Shown here in pieces: positions 58,546 through 64,000 of a stretch of 64,000 nt of DNA. A program made the translations under genes and the position numbers. The stretch's first letter is position 1. The number at the start of each line of letters is the position of its first letter. The notes beneath the pieces are model-generated. The model was not told the DNA's origin. It saw only the letters and a program-made list of their open reading frames with translations, and ran no database searches. Source of the stretch: Lamellibrachia columna (taxonomy: Eukaryota; Annelida; Polychaeta; Sabellida; Siboglinidae); contig OY759269.1 of assembly GCA_963662155.1 (NCBI GenBank), positions 16,035,263 through 16,099,262 on the forward strand, read 5' to 3'.

Positions 58546-59556
58546 CGATCTAAAGACTTGTTCAATTTAACGACGGCTGCCGTACTTGATATTTGCAGCA
58601 ACGCTGTTCCTTTCAGAGTATTCACAATACAGTTATGTTAATGCAACGTTCATTATAATAATTAAGTGTGTGTCGTGTGTGGCTGGGCGCGAAGATTTTA
58701 CCATTAAACTACCAGTGACTTCAGCATACGTCAGATAAATTTGTAGGCTACAACGTAGCTTTATTCTGCCTAATCTAAGACGTTGGGACAAAGCTATGAT
58801 CGCCTGACTCATACTAATTCATGTTGGTATACTGTACACTGTTTTTTCGCGTGGAATGTAAAAGCAAAAACGTTGGATGACACAATCATCCCGGTACCAG
58901 GAACAGGCAGTTCGTGTACTAAAATTTCGATGATTATTTGTGCCATCGATCGCCTGACTCATGAAACCAAGCAAGGAAGACACGATCATACCAACAACAC
59001 ATCAACAATAGTTGGAGGGAAGACTCACCAGGGAAGATTTCTAGAAGCAATTATTAGTTCAGGAATGATTTACTATCGTTCATGTTGGATACTCTCACGG
59101 TGCACGTAAAATCACCACATAATTTGAAGTGAAGTATCCAAAGGAAAGTATTTGTTTCTTGTGCGAATATCAACCGTCTAACTTATGTATGAGCAACACT
59201 GCAAATGATACCATCAAACCAGAATTATAAGTTTAATAACTGCCATCTTTCACTTATATACCCTTGCCTTGGCCCTTACGTGAGCTTCATAGCAAATCGG
59301 GCATCGCATGTAGACCAATAAAGGAAAGCAGGGTAAAATGGGCCTCTCGACCAAAGTGGACTCCACCATCATATCTATCCTGGTATGCACTGAAGTAAAC
59401 CAACGGTAGTAGTGCCTAAATACGCGCAGTGTGACAATAAACGCAATATTGGATAAATGGCCCGGGTATATGTGAGGACATTCTATATTTAGTGGAAAGT
59501 GCTTGTCCATTTATATGTGAATGCCCTCGTTGAAACAAAAACGACATCCGGCCAAT
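58546..59556 (+). repeat. Long inverted repeat, left arm
   Basis: About 1,010 bp. Its reverse complement appears at 59,903-60,987 with roughly 80% identity by eye. Matching landmarks: CTCATGAAACCAAGCAAGGAAGACACG, GTGCGAATATCAACCGTCTAAC, AGCACTGCAAATGATACCA-type sequence, CCCGGGTATATGTGAGGACATTC and CGACATCCGGCCAAT. The first part (GCTGCCGTACTTGATATTTGCAGC) belongs to repeat family A. Confidence 0.85.
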
Positions 59557-59902
59557 ACTCTTTGGGTAAAAAGGTAAAGTCATCCCCCAGGCATTATGCC
59601 TTCGGAAGCCATGAAGGCTTATATGGCCAGTGCTTAAACCTGGTTTCTGTAGTGCGAAGCAACTTAGAGTGCAGTTATACTGACTCTCCTGGACGGGACA
59701 CTAGTCCATCGCAGGTACCTTCCAAACAGTGTTTCCAATTCACAAATTGATTTAAACCGTAAGTCTAAATATACATATCCACGTGATTAAACTCTGTAAT
59801 TAATATTCATGCATTGTAGCAACGCCTACGATATAAACACATTATCCATGATGTGTTCAGCAACTTCGGCCATTGGGCCCAGTTTGGTCTCATACATAGA
59901 AC
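59557..59902 (+). mobile_element. Spacer of the inverted repeat with a SINE-like insert
   Basis: The spacer contains GTAAAGTCATCCCCCAGGCA, AAACCTGGTTTCTGTAGTGCG and CTGGACGGGACACTAGTCCATCGCAGG. The last block is a conserved core I recall from metazoan SINEs. No tRNA-like head is evident. Confidence 0.45.
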
Positions 59903-60987
59903 ATTGGCCGGATGTCGTTTTGATTTCAACGCGGGCATTCACTTAAAAATAGACATGAACATTCCACTATATATAGAATGTCCTCATACATATCCCATTT
60001 ATGGCTAAATACCCGGGCCATTTATCCAATATGGGTTTGTAATACAAGCCAAATATTATACAAAAAGTGGCAAAACACAACTTTGTAACTCTCGGTTTTT
60101 GATTCGGTTAGTGTCCCCCTGCGCGTATTGAAACAATACTGCAGTTGGTTTGTATCAGTGCATGCCAGGCTAGATATGATGTTGGGGGCTTACTTTGGCC
60201 GAGGGGCTCACTTTAGACTCTTTTCCCCTGTTGGCCTACAGGCGATGTCCGCTATGCAGCTCAGGCATGCGTCGGTGGCCAAGGCAAAGGCATGGAACTG
60301 AAAGATGGCAGTTATGATACGTATAATTCTGGTTTGGTGGTATCGTGTACAGTGTTACTCATACACAAGTTAGACGGTTGATATTCGCACAAGAAGCAAA
60401 GACTTTCCTTTGGACTTTACGTGCAATGTGAGAGTATCCAACGTGGACGAGAGTAAATCGTTTATGAGCTAAGAATTGCTTCTATAAATCTTCCACGTTG
60501 AGTCTTCCATCCAATTGTTCTTGTTCTGTTGTTGGTACGATCGTGTCTTCTTTGCCGAGTTTCATGAATCAGACGATATATAACTCAACTAATCTTCGAC
60601 ATTTCAGTACACTAACTACTTGTTAGTACCTGGATGATTGTACCATCGAACGATTTAATCTTCTAGCGTCCACGCGAAAAAAACAAGCGTGCTGTACACG
60701 AACATGAATTATAATGTCACAGACAACAAACCTAGCGTTGTTCCAACCTCTTTGATCATGCAGAGTAAACCGAAAAGTTGCCGCCGTCAAATTTAATTGA
60801 CATATTCCGAATTCACGCATAATTTAATGGTATAATCTTAGCGCCCAGCCACACACGACACACACATAATTACCATAGTTAACGTTGTATTAACATTGCT
60901 GTATTGTGAACACTCTGAAAGGAACAGCGGTGCTGCACATTTCAAGTATGGCAGCCATTATTAACTTGAATAAGTCTTCAGACCGGG
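59903..60987 (-). repeat. Long inverted repeat, right arm
   Basis: About 1,085 bp. It begins ATTGGCCGGATGTCGTTTTGAT and ends GGCAGCCATTATTAACTTGAATAAGTC just before the (GGGC)n array. Differences from the left arm are substitutions plus several indels (for example near 60,030-60,110). Confidence 0.85.
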
Positions 60988-61115
60988 CGGGCGGGCGGGC
61001 GGGCGGGCGGGCGGGCGGGCGGGCGGGCGGGCGGGCGGGCGGGCGGGCGGGCGGGCGGGCGGGCGGGCGGGCGGGCGGGCGGGCGGGCGGGCGGGCGGGC
61101 GGGCGGGCGGGCGGG
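60984..61115. repeat. (GGGC)n array, about 32 units
   Basis: About 130 bp of perfect GGGC tetranucleotide at the outer end of the right arm. The Ala-Gly-Gly-Arg and Pro-Pro-Ala-Arg open frames are artefacts. Confidence 0.98.
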
Positions 61116-61119
61116 ATTA

Positions 61120-61520
61120 TATGGTCAGCTGGGGGGGAATAAATAATGATCAGACCATAAATGAAGCGGCATTTAAGTCTGAGTGCATTCACACTACCGG
61201 GGTAACCTAACACAAAGAAGCGAGCTGTCGGTGATCTGAAGACGTGTTCAAGTTAAAGACCACGGCCGAACTTAATATGCGCAGCGGCGCTCTTCCTTTT
61301 TATGTGTTAACGGAAATCTATGCTAACTTATGACTACGGCGAAGATTGCATCAATTATATGCTAATACAGCATTAACTGTGTACGTGGTGTGCATCTGTG
61401 GGCGAAGATTATATCAATAAACTACTAATGACTTCGGTACACGACAATTGAGATTCACGGCCGCAACTTCGTTTTATTCTGCACGATTAAAGCGGTTGAG
61501 ACAACGCTAGGTTTGTTTTC
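61120..61520 (+). repeat. Repeat family A, copy 3 (partial)
   Basis: CAGCTGGGGGGGAATAAATAATGATCAGACC, then GATCTGAAGACGTGTTCAAGTTAAAGACCACGGCC, GCGAAGATTGCATCAATTATATGC and CTTCGTTTTATTCTGCACGATTAAAGCGG, in the order of copies 1 and 2. Confidence 0.9.
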
Positions 61521-61539
61521 TGTGCAACGGATATACTAA

Positions 61540-62790
61540 TGTTCTTCTATGAAAATAAATATCAATATAATCTATCTTAAATTTCCATATTTATTATCAT
61601 TACACCAATTTGCGCAACAGCTCCGATATACCAAAATTACAACTGTCTTACAAACTAATCAATAGGAAACCCAGTTGTGTTTGTGTTTGACAACGTGACG
61701 TCATGATTGAAGGTCATTGTGGCACTGGACCCTTTTGTAATTTAATGATATAATTATTTAAATGAGATTGATAGTAGCTCGTAATATTTACTGCTATAAA
61801 AATAAATTGAAATACAATCTTAACTTGCAATATTTATTATCATTAATCCATTTTGTTTTACAAATAAATTGTAGACACTGTAGTGTTTTAATACCTGTTT
61901 AAACGGAAAACTAAACATTTAAATCATATTTTTATGGTAATTTAAGCGAATTTGCTACAGAGCATTACACATGCTTATCTCTCCCAGTTGAATGATTGTG
62001 TTATATAATGTGTTCGATTTCTCGTGGCGATGTTGAATTGTATCTGTGTGAATAACATTGTAGGACTTCTAAAATCGTTTCCCTTGTTTCCCTCCATGCA
62101 TGTCATTTGTTAGTCATGTGCTACAGTTATGTGCTACATATATTTTGCATTGTAGGAAAAAAATTAAAATGTCAATCCTTAATCAATGTGACATTGTTCT
62201 AGGTACTTTAAACTCCATCTTCAACTGATTTAGAATATCGCCAATCCGGTTCGTTGATGTTCAGATATGTCGTGCGTAAATAGACTATGTAACATCCGCA
62301 GTCGATTTGATGACAAATGCCTATTTTTCGTTACATCTGGCAAGACTCAAAATAGTGGGTATCCAAAATTGTATATAATATGTGGGTAAATGCCTATCGT
62401 AGGCGCGACGTCCGTCATCTCGCCGATCACTTGACAAAGTTAAGAAATTCCACCTGTGGTGAAATTAAGAGTTTTCAGCGTTTTCCTTTCACTTCACTTC
62501 ATGTTTATTTAAAACATTAATATAATAGTTTGTCTGATGATTTCACAAACAACTGCATAACAAAAGTGGCACAAACGAGCTGGCATGTTGCAGTGGATAT
62601 CAGGAAAGTTAGATTTGTTCGCAAAATTATTTTGAATGAGACAAACAAAAAATATAATTGAGGAGGGAATTTTTAGTGATGTTTTAATCCGTACAAAACC
62701 TGTACCTACGTGTAGGCTGCGGGTGGCAAGCTGATGCCCAAATAATGGATCGTCTACTTTGACACAAGTTTGTAAAATATGTATAGGTAT
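61540..62790 (+). repeat. Repeat family B/C block, copy 2
   Basis: Matches 52,480-52,810 and 56,880-57,780: CAATGTGACGTCATGATTGAAGG-type sequence, AATCTTAACTTGCAATATTTAT, ATATAATGTGTTCGATTTCTC, AGGCGCGACGTCCGTCAT, TTCCACCTGTGGTGAAATT, GTTTGTCTGATGATTTCACA and ACCTACGTGTAGGCTGCGGG. Confidence 0.9.
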
Positions 62791-63209
62791 TGCAATTTAA
62801 AATCCTTAATTAACTCCAGTAACACAAAAAATGCCGAATGCATCAACTAAAGGTCAAATTACTAACATTTTAACAAAATACCTCCCAAAAGACGACTAGC
62901 CACAACCAGTGGTGAGCCAGTATTTGTGATAGTCTGCGAAAATACAAACATGATAAGACATCTATTTGCTACATTATAATGCCCGATGAACGGTGAAACT
63001 TCAAAACAATAAAGTGCAGTATTTCATACATATTTATCCTGTTCACAATTTAACAACATTCTATGAAAACTCCGACTCTTTTGTTGTGTTTTGTTCTGTA
63101 CTTTTCTAACATTATTTGCAAATGGCTTTGCCCAGGTTGCGTTCGAACCTATTTAAAGACACACACCCATCCTCAGAGGGGTTCGGGGACTCGCACGAAC
63201 CCCCCTTTT

Positions 63210-63325
63210 GAGATATTGTTTTTAACTTTCACTTAACAAATACTGAAATAATCCCGTATCTCCCCTCGAGATATTGTTTTTAACTTTCACTTAACAAATA
63301 CTGAAATAATCCCGTATCTCCCCTC
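63210..63325 (+). repeat. 58-bp perfect tandem duplication
   Basis: GAGATATTGTTTTTAACTTTCACTTAACAAATACTGAAATAATCCCGTATCTCCCCTC occurs twice in a row, without visible differences, so it is young. Confidence 0.97.
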
Positions 63326-63414
63326 GGTCGTCTTTATTTACTTAGTTACTACCATTTATATAGGCACATTTATATGTGTACAGTTAACAGCTCTATGTAG
63401 GTTTATCAATATTT

Positions 63415-64000
63415 AGAAAGATTTAACAAGATTGCCGTCCCAAACAACAAGTTCCAGATGGCAAGTGGACAAGGAAGCCATTAGCTTATCGATAGTCCAA
63501 CAATGTTCTCATCTATGCGTAGCCCGCCCTTATCAGATATATGTCAATTCTATGTTTAAACATGTTCACACTACTAGCATTAACACAATCATTCGGCAGT
63601 TTGTTCCATTCATTGATCACCCTCTGCGAGAAAGAGTACTTTTTCATGTCCAACCTACACTGCTCCTTAACCAATGCTGCTTTGTGTCTTCTGGTTCTAC
63701 TGCCTTTTTTAAGTTTGATGAACATATTCCTATCAACATCCTCATAAGCGTTCACTATTTTAAACACTTCTGTTTGGTCTCATCTTAGTCTCGTGGTCTC
63801 TAGTGTTGTCAAACCACATTGTAATAAGCGACTTTCGTAACTAAGGTCTCTCAATTCTGGAATCATTTTAGTTGCTCTTCATTGTATTCTTTCTAGCTTG
63901 TCTATGTCCTTTTTACGATACGGCCTCCATGCTTGAATACAATATTCCAAATGTGGTCTAACTATTTCTTTGTACAGGGGTACCATTAGCTGTTTCTCCT
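63415..64000 (-). mobile_element. CR1-like LINE, 3' end (continues beyond the window)
   Basis: The same family as 43,885-49,660. On the - strand: RT thumb fragments (near 63,990-63,830), VFKIVNAYEDVDRNMFIKLK, GSRTRRHKAALVKEQCRLDM and KKYSFSQRVINEWNKLPNDC, then SVNMFKHRIDIYLIRAGYA and a stop at 63,513. The 3' end lies at about 63,415 (ATCTTTC, with the same TTGTTAAATC motif). One frame change near 63,780. Confidence 0.85.

Noticed and set aside
58783..59109. 108-residue open frame in the inverted repeat arm
   Set aside because: The frame is not kept in the other arm and shows no domain.
60890..61213. Pro-Pro-Ala-Arg and Ala-Gly-Gly-Arg frames
   Set aside because: Translations of (GGGC)n.

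Overview
This is a stretch of a metazoan nuclear genome. The signs are an AT-rich background, many di- and tetranucleotide microsatellites, spliced exons with GT..AG borders, tRNA-derived SINEs, and a dense mixture of decayed LINEs, a Ty3/gypsy element and DNA transposons. The two most credible host genes encode secreted products: a Cys/Tyr-rich protein with peritrophin-A-like (chitin-binding) modules, and a CTHRC1-like exon. With the transposon families present, this suggests a non-vertebrate, probably aquatic animal. I cannot name the species from the sequence. There are no prokaryotic features.

Layout. 0-9 kb: the end of a CR1-like LINE, AT arrays, several tRNA-derived SINEs, a GGGGATTTTGTCC-type repeat and two very long (ACCG)n arrays. 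11-13 kb: the multi-exon peritrophin-like gene on the + strand, ending in AATAAA. 15.5-17.8 kb: a LINE endonuclease fragment with a 2A-like motif, running into an 850-bp tandem duplication. 18.2-21 kb: a LINE tail and a deleted Ty3/gypsy element whose 3' coding end has expanded into a 26-bp satellite, followed by a candidate 3' LTR. 21.4-26.9 kb: decayed multicopy transposon-type genes (an uncharacterised family, an EnSpm/CACTA-like transposase, a SWIM zinc-finger gene, a DDE_4 transposase). 27.24-38.73 kb: the main find, described below. 39-50.4 kb: a CTHRC1-like exon, a LINE tail, a nearly full-length CR1-like LINE on the - strand split by a second LINE on the + strand, and an isolated signal-peptide exon. 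51-63 kb: repeat-rich DNA with a LINE tail, (GAGT)n, (GA)n and (GGGC)n arrays, a multicopy unclassified repeat, and a 1-kb-arm inverted repeat. 63.4-64 kb: another copy of the CR1-like LINE, running off the end.

The main system is an 11.5-kb Polinton/Maverick- or adintovirus-like endogenous element. It has terminal inverted repeats of about 200 bp starting AGTAGTTCC (27,239 onward, mirrored back from 38,734). Inside, all genes lie on the - strand in a tightly packed order: an unknown acidic ORF, zinc-finger-like sequence leading into a protein-primed type B DNA polymerase, a packaging ATPase, a small conserved-looking ORF, a larger uncharacterised ORF with a long poly-Ala/CAG tract, the C-terminus of a major capsid protein, and an adenain-like cysteine protease. 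Frameshifts and stops are scattered through it. A LINE tail is inserted exactly in polymerase motif C, a piggyBac-like miniature element sits at a TTAA, most of the capsid gene is missing, and no integrase was found. It is a dead or non-autonomous copy, but its architecture is still legible. The region is visibly richer in GC and CpG than its flanks.

All calls come from reading the sequence and from recalled family hallmarks. No database search was run.
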